Source of the DNA: Acinetobacter nosocomialis | Lineage (GTDB): Bacteria > Pseudomonadota > Gammaproteobacteria > Pseudomonadales > Moraxellaceae | Assembly (NCBI GenBank): GCA_025736915.1 | Contig: CP107049.1 | Coordinates: forward strand, 1 to 64,000 | Reading direction: 5' to 3' | DNA: 64,000 nt | Shown: positions 56,007 to 64,000 of the stretch, one piece after another | Layout: every line of letters begins with the position of its first letter | Numbering within the stretch: position 1 is the first letter of the stretch | The notes under the pieces: model-generated | The model's input: the letters and a program-made list of their open reading frames with translations, nothing else | Databases searched by the model: none | Told to the model about the DNA's origin: nothing | Translations under genes and position numbers: made by a program

Positions 56007-57671
56007 ATGACAACTAAGAATTATTTAGTTGGCGCTGTGCCATATCCAGCAGAATTTGCTGAGGTTTACCGTAAAAAAGGTTATTGGCTTGGACAAAACT
56101 TGAGTGATTTCTTGCGTGAAAGTGCTCAAAAGTATTCGAAAAATATTGCAATTTATGATGGTGATAAAGCTGTTAGCTATGAAGAATTTGACAACCTAGT
56201 TGATTGTTGTGCCAACCATTTATATCAATATGGCTTACGTGCGGGCGATAAAGCCGTCGTACAAATGCCAAACCGCTATCAGTTTTATGTTCTATTTTTC
56301 GCACTGATTCGATTAGGTGCTTTACCTATCATGTCTTTGCCTGCCCATCGATATGCTGAACTCAGTAGCTTTTTTAAACAAACGCAAGCAAAAGCTTATT
56401 TCTGTGCAGATTTTGGTGCACAAAAATTTGATTATCGAGAACTTGCCGAAAAGCTTCAGCAAACTGCAGCTTGCTTAGAGTATGTATTTGTACTTGGAGA
56501 TGCTGGTAATTTTGTCGCTATCGAAAACCTATTAAAAGAAACAAAAATTCTAGCGGAAGCAATTTTGCCAACTACAGCAGATCAAGTGGCTTTTTTACAG
56601 CTTTCAGGGGGCAGCACAGGTGTTCCGAAACTGATTCCACGTACTCATGATGATTATCTTTATAGCGTACGTGAGAGTGCCAAAATTTGCCAACTCAATC
56701 AGACTTCACGTTTATTGATGGTTTTACCTGCGGCACATAACTTTTCAATGAGCTCGGCTGGTTCTTTAGGCATTTTTTATGCTGGTGGCGCAGTGGTTTT
56801 AGGTACAGATCCAAGCCCTGAAACTGCATTTCCACTTATTAAAAAACACGGTGTGACAGATGCTTGTTTAGTTCCTGCATTGGTTCGACCGTGGATGGAC
56901 AAAGCAGCCAAAGATCAAGATCCAATATTATCAACTTTACGTTGCCTGCAAGTCGGAGGAGCGCGTTTACCCGATGCTGTTGCCTTACGTTTAATTGATG
57001 AGTTTAAGGTTAATTTGCAACAGGTCTTTGGAATGGCTGAAGGACTTGTGAACTACACCCGTTTTGGCATGTCAAAAGAACAAATTATTCATACCCAAGG
57101 TTTAAAAATTTCGCCAGATGATGAAATTTTAGTACTAGATGATCATGACCAACCCGTAGAGGCTGGAGAGGTAGGGCATTTACTCACTCGTGGTCCTTAT
57201 ACCATTCGTGGCTATTACCAAGCGTCAGAGCACAACGCTCGTTCTTTTACACCAGATGGTTTTTATCGTACAGGCGACCTAGTTCGTATTCGTGAAGATG
57301 GCTGCATTGTTGTCGAAGGACGTTCGAAAGAACAAATCAATCGTGCTGGTGAAAAAATTGCAACTGAAGAAGTCGAGCAAGCTTTATTAACTCATCCACA
57401 AATCCGCTTGGCAGCACTGGTTGCTATGCCTGATGAGATTATGGGTGAAAAAAGCTGTGCCTTTATTGCATGGCAATCACAAACCAATGATCCAAGTCCA
57501 ATTCGCCTTGCTATGTCAGTTCGTCAACATCTAAAAGACTATGGGCTTGCTACCTACAAAATTCCCGATCGTGTCGAATTTATCGAGCAGTTTCCATATA
57601 CAGCCTTTGGAAAAATCGACAAAAAAAGATTACGTCAACAACTTGAAACTAAAACCAATGTTCTTGCTTAA
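56007..57671 (+). CDS. entE: 2,3-dihydroxybenzoate-AMP ligase
   Basis: 554-residue stand-alone adenylation enzyme of the ANL superfamily. It activates DHB with ATP and loads it on the carrier domain of EntB. Landmarks: phosphate loop 'LQLSGGSTGVPKLIPRTHDDY', aryl-acid pocket 'PAAHNFSMSSAG', 'QVFGMAEGLVNYTR', 'YRTGDLVRI' and a C-terminal lysine in 'TAFGKIDKKRL'. It starts 11 bases after entC. Confidence 0.94.
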   Translation: MTTKNYLVGAVPYPAEFAEVYRKKGYWLGQNLSDFLRESAQKYSKNIAIYDGDKAVSYEEFDNLVDCCANHLYQYGLRAGDKAVVQMPNRYQFYVLFFALIRLGALPIMSLPAHRYAELSSFFKQTQAKAYFCADFGAQKFDYRELAEKLQQTAACLEYVFVLGDAGNFVAIENLLKETKILAEAILPTTADQVAFLQLSGGSTGVPKLIPRTHDDYLYSVRESAKICQLNQTSRLLMVLPAAHNFSMSSAGSLGIFYAGGAVVLGTDPSPETAFPLIKKHGVTDACLVPALVRPWMDKAAKDQDPILSTLRCLQVGGARLPDAVALRLIDEFKVNLQQVFGMAEGLVNYTRFGMSKEQIIHTQGLKISPDDEILVLDDHDQPVEAGEVGHLLTRGPYTIRGYYQASEHNARSFTPDGFYRTGDLVRIREDGCIVVEGRSKEQINRAGEKIATEEVEQALLTHPQIRLAALVAMPDEIMGEKSCAFIAWQSQTNDPSPIRLAMSVRQHLKDYGLATYKIPDRVEFIEQFPYTAFGKIDKKRLRQQLETKTNVLA

Positions 57672-57692
57672 AGATAAAAAAGGAAAAATTTG

Positions 57693-58562
57693 ATGAGTAT
57701 TCCTAAAATTGCCAGTTACAGTATGCCTCAAGCCCATGAGTTTACACCTAATAAAACCCATTGGCAGTTACATACCAATCGCGCCGTGTTATTGGTCCAT
57801 GACATGCAGCAGTATTTTTTAGACTTTTATGATCAAACTCAAGCACCTATTCCAGAGCTTATTAAAAATACTAAAGAACTGATTGAAACTGCCCGTAAGT
57901 TTAATATCCCTGTGGTCTATACCGCACAACCTGGTAATCAGACACCTGAACATCGCCAGTTATTAACTGATTTTTGGGGAACTGGTCTAAAAGATGACCC
58001 GTATATTACTCAGATTTTGCCGGAAATCTCGCCTCAGAAAAATGATACCGTTTTAACAAAATGGCGTTATAGCGCATTTAAGTTTTCACCACTTGAACAA
58101 CTTATGCGCGAGTCAGGTCGTGATCAGCTCATTATTTGTGGTGTTTATGCCCATATTGGCTGCCTAATGAGTGCCGCAGAAGCATTTATGCTCAACATAC
58201 AACCATTTTTATGTGGAGATGCTCTCGCTGACTTTAGTCGTGAAGAACACGATATGGCTTTAAAATATGCAAGTACACGTTGTGCTCAAGTCATGACAAC
58301 TCAACAAGTGACTCGTGCTTGGGAACTAGAACAAGCAGTCTCGCCATTAACCCAAGCAGGGATTGTTCAAGCGGTAAGTGAGCAACTACAGATTCCAGCT
58401 TCAGAAATTCAGTTAAATGATGATTTGCTCATGCTTGGACTTGATTCAGTTCGCTTAATGACCTTAGTGGGTAAATGGCAGGCTTATGGTGCTCAGGTAA
58501 GCTTTGAAGATTTGGCAGAACAACCTACATTAGAAGTATGGATTGAGAAACTAGTCGCTTAA
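57693..58562 (+). CDS. entB: Isochorismatase with aryl carrier domain
   Basis: 289-residue bifunctional protein. Residues 1-205 are the isochorismatase ('LLVHDMQQYFLDFY', 'KWRYSAFKFSPLE', 'GVYAHIGCLMSAAEAF'), which cuts isochorismate to dihydro-DHB and pyruvate. The C-terminal ~75 residues are an aryl carrier protein with the phosphopantetheine serine in 'LLMLGLDSVRLM'. This carrier presents DHB to C1 of the NRPS. The ATG at 57693 has AGGA eight bases upstream. Last gene of entA-C-E-B. Confidence 0.94.
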   Translation: MSIPKIASYSMPQAHEFTPNKTHWQLHTNRAVLLVHDMQQYFLDFYDQTQAPIPELIKNTKELIETARKFNIPVVYTAQPGNQTPEHRQLLTDFWGTGLKDDPYITQILPEISPQKNDTVLTKWRYSAFKFSPLEQLMRESGRDQLIICGVYAHIGCLMSAAEAFMLNIQPFLCGDALADFSREEHDMALKYASTRCAQVMTTQQVTRAWELEQAVSPLTQAGIVQAVSEQLQIPASEIQLNDDLLMLGLDSVRLMTLVGKWQAYGAQVSFEDLAEQPTLEVWIEKLVA

Positions 58563-58577
58563 ATTCAAATGATAAAA

Positions 58578-58604
58578 AAAGCAGATCATTGATCTGCTTT
58601 TTTT
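58578..58604. terminator. Bidirectional rho-independent terminator
   Basis: GCAGATC (58581-58587), loop ATT, GATCTGC (58591-58597), flanked by A's and T's. It lies between the convergent entB and RND pump genes. Confidence 0.93.
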
Positions 58605-58607
58605 ATT

Positions 58608-61600
58608 TTATAAAGATGAATGGTCTTTTCTATATCTAAATACACGACCAAGCGACCATTTTAAAACCGGTAAACTATGTACCAAAACAAAGAAAAATAC
58701 TGTAAATACAGGGACCAGTAAGGTTCCAATAATCACACTGCCAAATACACTCATACCAATTTCATGGCGACTCACTGCACCAGCACCTGTGGCAACAACA
58801 AGGGGAATAACACCCGCACCAAAAGCTAAAGACGTCATTAAAATTGGACGTAATCGTAAAGCTAAAGCCTCACACGCAGCAGTAACATAGCCTTTACCTT
58901 GTCTTATTGCTTTAGTTGCGAACTCCACAATTAAAATTGCGTTTTTACAAGACAAACCAATACCCGTTAGTAACGCGATTTGGAAATACACATCGTTTGG
59001 TAAGTTAAAAATTTTAGCAAATACAATAGTTCCAGTAATTCCTAGCGGAAGTCCTAGTAAAATAATAAGAGGTACTTTCCAGCTTTCATATAAAGCGGCT
59101 AAACATAAGAAAATAAATAAAATAGAGATAATGTATAAAAATAAGGCTTGCTGGCTCGATTGCTGCTCATGTAAAGAGAGGCCACTCCATGCGACATCTA
59201 CACCAGATTGTTTGCTCACCATATCACTTAACTGTTGCATTGCTTGACCTGAGCTAAAGCCAGAACTTACATTTGCTTCAAGTTGTATGGCAGCAAGTCC
59301 CATAAATCTTGTTAGTGTTTCTGGACCACCAGTCCACTCACTTTGTCCCAAATGCGCAAGAGAAAGCATTCCACCTGTATTATTACGGACGTGCCAATAA
59401 GCTAAATCTTCAGGTTTAGAGCGAAATTCAGCATCACCTTGCATAATGATTCGTTTAATTTTGCCTCTTTCAACAAAATCACCCACATAGTTTCCACCCC
59501 AAGCAGTCGATAGTGTTGAACGAATTGCTTGTTGATCAATCCCTAATATCTTGGCTTTATTCTGGTCGAGCTGAATAAAAACTTCAGCCTTATTTTCATC
59601 TACAAGCGGACTTAGGTTTTCAAACGCAGGGTAATTGTGAGATTCTTTTTCTAAAGCTTTATATTGTTTAATGAGTTCATCGCGTCCTTGACCATTTACA
59701 TCTCTGAGCCAAAGTTCTAAAGCATCAGATTGGCCCAAACCAGAGACACTTGCAGGCATACCTACCATGACTTTAGCTGGTAAATTTTTTTGCAAGTAAC
59801 TTTGAGCACGCTCACGTATAGCACTTGCGGTATTGGCTTCACCTTTACGCTCATTCCAATGTTTTAAGGAAACAAACGCCATACCTAAATTTGGACCGCT
59901 TCCTGAAAAATTTTGTCCATTCACTACAAGTACGGTATTGATATTTTTGGCTTCATGCTCAAAGAAATAGTTATTGACCAGTTTACCTACTTCTTGTGTT
60001 TGGCTCATAGAAGCACTGTTATGCAAACTATAAGGCACAGCCAACAAACCTTGATCTTCATTTGGAATAAAGCTCGTCGGTAAACTACGATAAATCACAA
60101 TTAAAACAGCAGCTAAAGCTAACACTATAAGACATGAAAGTGCTTTAAATTTGATTAAACTTTTTGCTAAAAAACTAAAACCAACTTTAACTTTTTCAAG
60201 CAAAGTCTCAAGTTTTTGTCCCCATTTAGGTTTTTGAGTTTGTTTTTTTAGTAAGACAGCACACAAAGCTGGCGTAATAAACATGGCTACCAATAAAGAT
60301 AACAACATCGCAGCCGCTAGGGTGATTGAAAACTGGCGGTAAATCATACCCGTTGAACCACTAAAAAAAGCCATCGGGATAAATACGGCGGTTAGTACCA
60401 AGGTAATACCCATCAATGCACCGCTAATTTCTTGCATCGATGCTAAACATGCATCCCGAACACTTAATTGTTGCTCATGCATAAGCCGTTCAACGTTTTC
60501 AACCACGACAATCGTGTCATCAACCAATAAACCAATTGCTAGAACCAGTGCAAATAGGGTAAGAGTGTTAATACTCATACCCGTCAAATACAACACAACA
60601 AAGGTACCGCAAATCACAATAGGTACAGTAATGGTTGGAATAAGTGTAGCGCGCCAATTTTGTAAAAAGAGGTACATGACAATGACGACCAAAACCACAG
60701 CTTCAAGCAGAGTAATGATGACTTGTTTAATAGATTCTTCAATAAACGGCGTATTGTCCCGTGGATAAACCACTTTATATCCAGCGGGTAGGTGCTGCTT
60801 GAGCTGTTCAATTTTTGCTTTAATTAGAGCAGAGGTTTCAATTGCGTTCGCATCAGGACTGAGTGAAATGCCCAAACCAGCAGAAGGGTAGCCGTTTAGC
60901 GTATTAATACTTTCATAGTTTTCAGCACCTAACTCGACTCTCGCCACATCTTTTAAATAAACCAGACTACCATCTACATTGGCTTTAACCACAACCGATT
61001 TAAAATCGTTGACTGTTTTTAGCCGCGAACCCGCAGTGACTTTGGCATAAATATTCTGGTCAGAAGCCGAAGGCATGGCACCAATGGAACCTGCAGCAAT
61101 TTGGGTATTGTAGTCTTCAAGTGCCTGTTCAATATCACTCGGCATAAGTTGATAATTTCTAAGCTGATTTGGATTTAACCAAATACGCATGGCATAACTT
61201 GAACCAAATACATCAACTTCACCAATTCCTTGCAATTGTGAGAGCGGCTGTTCAAAGTGATTGACCATATAGTCTGATAAATCGATATTGCTGGCTTTAC
61301 CTGTCTCATCGTATAGCCCCACAATTAACAGCATATCACCTGTAGTTTTCCAAATATTTACCCCTTGCCGTTGCACTTGCTCAGGGAGACGGTTTAATGC
61401 ACTGTTAATGCGATTTTGTACTTGTAATTGTGCTTTATCGATATCTGTACCAATTTTAAAGTGAATATCAATACTACCCGTTCCCGAAGATTCACTATTT
61501 GAAGTGAAATAAAGTAAGTTATCTAGTCCTTTGATTTGTTGTTCTAAAATCTGCGTTACGCTTTCTTCAACTGTTTCGGCCGAAGCACCGCGGTAGTTAG

Positions 61601-61742
61601 CAACCACTCTAACGCTTGGAGGCGCGAGGTTTGGATAACGTTCAACTGGCATTGCCCGAATAGAGAAAAAACCAAAAATAAGTATAGTAATGGCAATGAC
61701 AGATACAAAAATAGGGTGATAAATAAAAAATCGAGAGAGCAT
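58608..61742 (-). CDS. RND (AcrB/HAE1-type) efflux pump without its partners
   Basis: 1044-residue, about 114-kDa inner-membrane proton antiporter. It has 12 spans and two large periplasmic loops. Proton-relay residues are intact: Asp408-Asp409 in 'GLLVDDTIVVVENVER' and the TM10 lysine in 'GIGLSCKNAILIVEFA'. No membrane-fusion (AcrA) or outer-membrane (TolC) gene adjoins it, unlike usual RND operons. It shares a Fur-box promoter region with the catecholate receptor, and matches 'p114' of the 8399 siderophore locus by size and place. Probably it exports or recycles the siderophore with borrowed partners. Confidence 0.88.
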   Translation of the reverse strand: MLSRFFIYHPIFVSVIAITILIFGFFSIRAMPVERYPNLAPPSVRVVANYRGASAETVEESVTQILEQQIKGLDNLLYFTSNSESSGTGSIDIHFKIGTDIDKAQLQVQNRINSALNRLPEQVQRQGVNIWKTTGDMLLIVGLYDETGKASNIDLSDYMVNHFEQPLSQLQGIGEVDVFGSSYAMRIWLNPNQLRNYQLMPSDIEQALEDYNTQIAAGSIGAMPSASDQNIYAKVTAGSRLKTVNDFKSVVVKANVDGSLVYLKDVARVELGAENYESINTLNGYPSAGLGISLSPDANAIETSALIKAKIEQLKQHLPAGYKVVYPRDNTPFIEESIKQVIITLLEAVVLVVIVMYLFLQNWRATLIPTITVPIVICGTFVVLYLTGMSINTLTLFALVLAIGLLVDDTIVVVENVERLMHEQQLSVRDACLASMQEISGALMGITLVLTAVFIPMAFFSGSTGMIYRQFSITLAAAMLLSLLVAMFITPALCAVLLKKQTQKPKWGQKLETLLEKVKVGFSFLAKSLIKFKALSCLIVLALAAVLIVIYRSLPTSFIPNEDQGLLAVPYSLHNSASMSQTQEVGKLVNNYFFEHEAKNINTVLVVNGQNFSGSGPNLGMAFVSLKHWNERKGEANTASAIRERAQSYLQKNLPAKVMVGMPASVSGLGQSDALELWLRDVNGQGRDELIKQYKALEKESHNYPAFENLSPLVDENKAEVFIQLDQNKAKILGIDQQAIRSTLSTAWGGNYVGDFVERGKIKRIIMQGDAEFRSKPEDLAYWHVRNNTGGMLSLAHLGQSEWTGGPETLTRFMGLAAIQLEANVSSGFSSGQAMQQLSDMVSKQSGVDVAWSGLSLHEQQSSQQALFLYIISILFIFLCLAALYESWKVPLIILLGLPLGITGTIVFAKIFNLPNDVYFQIALLTGIGLSCKNAILIVEFATKAIRQGKGYVTAACEALALRLRPILMTSLAFGAGVIPLVVATGAGAVSRHEIGMSVFGSVIIGTLLVPVFTVFFFVLVHSLPVLKWSLGRVFRYRKDHSSL

Positions 61743-61824
61743 TGTTATGTCTACTTTAAGCTTGTTTTCAATAGGTTTTTAGGCACACCAAATTGCAATG
61801 TTAACTTTTTTAAACAAAACAAAC

Positions 61825-61843
61825 AATAATGATTATCATTATA
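61825..61843. promoter_or_regulatory. Fur-like box between RND pump and receptor
   Basis: AATAATGATTATCATTATA agrees with the Fur consensus at 16 of 19 positions. It lies 83 bases before the pump ATG (-) and 117 before the receptor ATG (+). A weaker element (GATAACAATTATCA, 61912-61925) is nearer the receptor. Confidence 0.75.
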
Positions 61844-61959
61844 TAAATAATAATTACTTTTATCTTGAACAATAAAAGTCATGGGGCTATCATGCTCGGC
61901 ACATCATAAATGATAACAATTATCATATGGTAATCGTTATAAAATATAAGGACCGAGAA

Positions 61960-63921
61960 ATGACATTAACGAAAAAGGCGCTGGTGGTCGCCATCTCAAC
62001 ACTGCTTCCTTTCGCCGTTCAAGCAAATATAGATATTGGGCAACAGGGCACAAATGAACCTGTTCAAAAACTTAAAACTATTGTGGTTTCTGCTGCTTTA
62101 AAAGAACAAGATGTAGATAAAGCACCCGCATCAATTAGTGTAATCACAAGTGAAGATATTGAACGTAGTGCAGCACTTAGCCTTGCCGACGTTTTACAAA
62201 AACAAGCAGGGGTTTATAACTATAACAGTGGGCAAGATAAAATCGTTATAAGAGGAATGTTGAATACTTCGGGGAACTACACCTTAATTCTTTTAAATGG
62301 TAAGCGTATGTCATCTAATGGCGCCATGTGGCGAGGCAATGACTTTGACTGGAGCGCAATTCCTTTAAATAGCATTGAGCGTGTTGAAGTGATTCGTGGG
62401 CCTATGTCATCACTCTATGGCGCAGATGCGATGGGCGGTGTCATTAACATCATTACTAAAAAAGCAGAAGATGGACAATTACACGGTTCTATTTTTGGTC
62501 AATATAACCGGGCTGACCGAGGCGATGGTAAAAACCAGTACCGTTATGGATTTAACCTATACGGTGGTTTAACCGATAACTTAAGTTTTACTCTGGCAGG
62601 TGACGCCTATAACCGTGATGCGTGGTATAGAAAAGGCCAACCAGATCCTGATGGTGCATATTTTGTAGAAAAAGACACCAAGAATGTAAATGGTACTTTA
62701 AGTTGGAACATTAATGATCAGCAAACTCTAGATCTAGATTTGGGTTATAACAACGATAAGCGCCCGCTTACACAAGATGCAGCGACATCCATTCAAGAAT
62801 CTGAAATGAAGCGAACCAATGTAGGCATTGCTCACCGTGGTAAATGGGCTTGGGGTAAAACAGAAGCTTATATTGGTAAAGAAACAGCCAAAATTTATGA
62901 CTATGACAGTGAGTACGATGCGCCGCAAAGCCGTCACTATAAACAAGAAAATTTAATTGGTCGTGCTTTTGCCAACTTTGACTGGCTCATGAATAACACG
63001 ACTGCTGGTTTCGATTATAAAGATCAGAAAATTACAGATGTTGTAAGTTATATCGGGACTGGAAAGAATCAGCAAAAGAGCTACGGCATTTTTGTGCAAA
63101 ACGATACCCATATTAATGATGCACTCATCCTAACATTAGGTGGTCGTTACGACGACTTTGATGACTTTGATGGTAAAACGACGGGTAAAGCCTATTTAGC
63201 ATATCAACTCGCTGAAGGAGTCATACTTAAAGGTGGCGTGGGACAAGCTTATAAAGTTCCGGCTCCTGCTCAGCTAGATATTAACTACTCGATGATTTCA
63301 TGTGGTGGCAGCTGTCATATTCGAGGTAATCCAAACCTAGCGCCAGAAGAAAGCACAAATTATGAAGCATCCTTAATTGTGACCCGTCCAAATTGGAACG
63401 CTGGTGTTACGGTTTTCCAAAATGATGTAAAGAACTTAATTGAAGCCATTACCTTAAGTGATGGTGACCCGCGTTTAGTAGGTGATTTTAGAAAAATCTG
63501 GACCAATGTGAGCCGCGCAGAACTCAAAGGTGTTGAGCTTACAGGTGGATATGATTTCACTGACAATTTAGGTGTTAAGGCAAACGCAACTTATCTAAAC
63601 GCGAAAAATAAAACTACAGGTAAAGACTTAACCGAACGACCAGAATGGCTTGCCAATGGCTCTATTTCCTGGGCACCAGTTCAAGACTTTCGTGTAAATG
63701 CAGGCGTGAGTTATGTAGGCAAACAAATGTACTCTGCAACTAAGGAGTTACCGGCCTATACCACTTACGATGTGACATTTACGTCACCACTTTCACCACG
63801 TTTAACACTGGACTACGGTGTAAAAAACCTGACCGATGTTGACTTGGAAGATAAAAACAAAACTTTTAATACCAAACTTTATGGCCGCAATTACTTTGTG
63901 AAAGCGACTTATAGTTTCTAA
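61960..63921 (+). CDS. Catecholate TonB-dependent receptor (FepA-type)
   Basis: 653-residue, about 73-kDa outer-membrane receptor with a signal peptide (residues 1-22, ending 'FAVQA'). A TonB-box-like 'KTIVVSA' is followed by the plug ('PASISVITSEDIERSAALSLADVLQKQAG', about residues 58-85; 'RGPMSSLYGADAMGGVINIITKK') and the barrel ending in 'NYFVKATYSF'. The plug closely follows FepA/IroN/CirA-type catecholate receptors. The ATG at 61960 has AAGGA seven bases upstream; an earlier ATG (61927) precedes that site. It matches 'om73' of 8399 and should import the cluster's own ferric siderophore. Confidence 0.9.
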   Translation: MTLTKKALVVAISTLLPFAVQANIDIGQQGTNEPVQKLKTIVVSAALKEQDVDKAPASISVITSEDIERSAALSLADVLQKQAGVYNYNSGQDKIVIRGMLNTSGNYTLILLNGKRMSSNGAMWRGNDFDWSAIPLNSIERVEVIRGPMSSLYGADAMGGVINIITKKAEDGQLHGSIFGQYNRADRGDGKNQYRYGFNLYGGLTDNLSFTLAGDAYNRDAWYRKGQPDPDGAYFVEKDTKNVNGTLSWNINDQQTLDLDLGYNNDKRPLTQDAATSIQESEMKRTNVGIAHRGKWAWGKTEAYIGKETAKIYDYDSEYDAPQSRHYKQENLIGRAFANFDWLMNNTTAGFDYKDQKITDVVSYIGTGKNQQKSYGIFVQNDTHINDALILTLGGRYDDFDDFDGKTTGKAYLAYQLAEGVILKGGVGQAYKVPAPAQLDINYSMISCGGSCHIRGNPNLAPEESTNYEASLIVTRPNWNAGVTVFQNDVKNLIEAITLSDGDPRLVGDFRKIWTNVSRAELKGVELTGGYDFTDNLGVKANATYLNAKNKTTGKDLTERPEWLANGSISWAPVQDFRVNAGVSYVGKQMYSATKELPAYTTYDVTFTSPLSPRLTLDYGVKNLTDVDLEDKNKTFNTKLYGRNYFVKATYSF

Positions 63922-63933
63922 GTTAAATCTAGA

Positions 63934-63973
63934 CTCAAAGCTTATTCATAGGGGAATAGGCTTTGAGCTTTTT
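63934..63973 (+). terminator. Rho-independent terminator of the receptor gene
   Basis: CTCAAAGC (63934-63941) pairs with GCTTTGAG (63960-63967). An inner ATTC/GAAT stem and five T's follow. It starts 13 bases after the stop codon. Confidence 0.9.
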
Positions 63974-64000
63974 AGTGAGTAAATATCCATAATTTTCAGG

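Noticed and set aside
1..64000. tRNA, rRNA, CRISPR, insertion sequence or prophage genes
   Set aside because: I looked for tandem repeats, transposase or integrase motifs and clover-leaf-like segments and saw none; this was by eye only.

Overview
The window looks like chromosome from an Acinetobacter species, probably the calcoaceticus-baumannii complex. The evidence is the AT-rich DNA, the anthranilate dioxygenase closely resembling the one I recall from A. baylyi ADP1, an indole-oxygenase (iif-type) operon, a BlsA-like BLUF protein, and a catechol-siderophore locus whose gene order matches my memory of the dhbACEB / p45 / p114 / om73 region of A. baumannii 8399. I saw no rRNA, tRNA, insertion sequence, prophage or CRISPR array. 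No database search was run; all family calls are from reading the proteins.

Layout. (1) 1-8.4 kb: the 5' part of a KgtP-like permease, an orphan TonB-dependent siderophore receptor, aspartate ammonia-lyase, two small unknown ORFs, a candidate small RNA and two LysR regulators. (2) 8.4-13.7 kb: a ketone-body operon (scoA-scoB-atoE-thiolase) with an upstream LysR gene. The matching first half of the pathway (GntP-type permease plus 3-hydroxybutyrate dehydrogenase) lies at 21.9-24.1 kb, so together the loci can take 3-hydroxybutyrate to acetyl-CoA. (3) 14-21.3 kb: accessory singletons, namely an alpha/beta hydrolase, a LysR, a Bcr-type MFS pump divergent from an AraC regulator, an unknown membrane protein, a VOC protein, a BLUF blue-light sensor and a class B3-type metallo-beta-lactamase-fold enzyme. 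(4) 24.4-37.9 kb: an indole/anthranilate catabolic island. It holds two AraC regulators, an AAHS aromatic-acid transporter with an OprD porin, iifABCD and E (indole to anthranilate), and antABC (anthranilate to catechol). Three promoters of this island share paired GGAYRR half-sites 21 bp apart, which suggests one AraC-type regulator co-ordinates uptake and both catabolic stages. (5) 38-40.7 kb: modE-modABC for molybdate, with a ModE-like box; both ModE and ModC lack their usual C-terminal molybdate-binding (Mop) domain. (6) 40.7-63.9 kb: an iron island. It contains a PepSY/DUF three-gene membrane set, an EntD-type phosphopantetheinyl transferase, an exporter, a 2383-residue two-module NRPS, MbtH, an Fes-type esterase, entA-C-E-B for activated 2,3-dihydroxybenzoate, an orphan RND pump and a catecholate TonB receptor. 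Fur-like boxes sit in each divergent promoter region.

The most distinctive predicted system is the siderophore locus. Module 2 carries a textbook serine code (DVWHFSLVDK). Module 1 carries an unusual code (DSLDLGLVDK) and no epimerase follows it. The product should therefore be a DHB-Xaa-Ser catecholate, possibly cyclised to a trimer by the thioesterase, and not enterobactin. The second highlight is the shared operator architecture over the indole/anthranilate island, together with a good sigma-54 promoter in front of one of its AraC genes.
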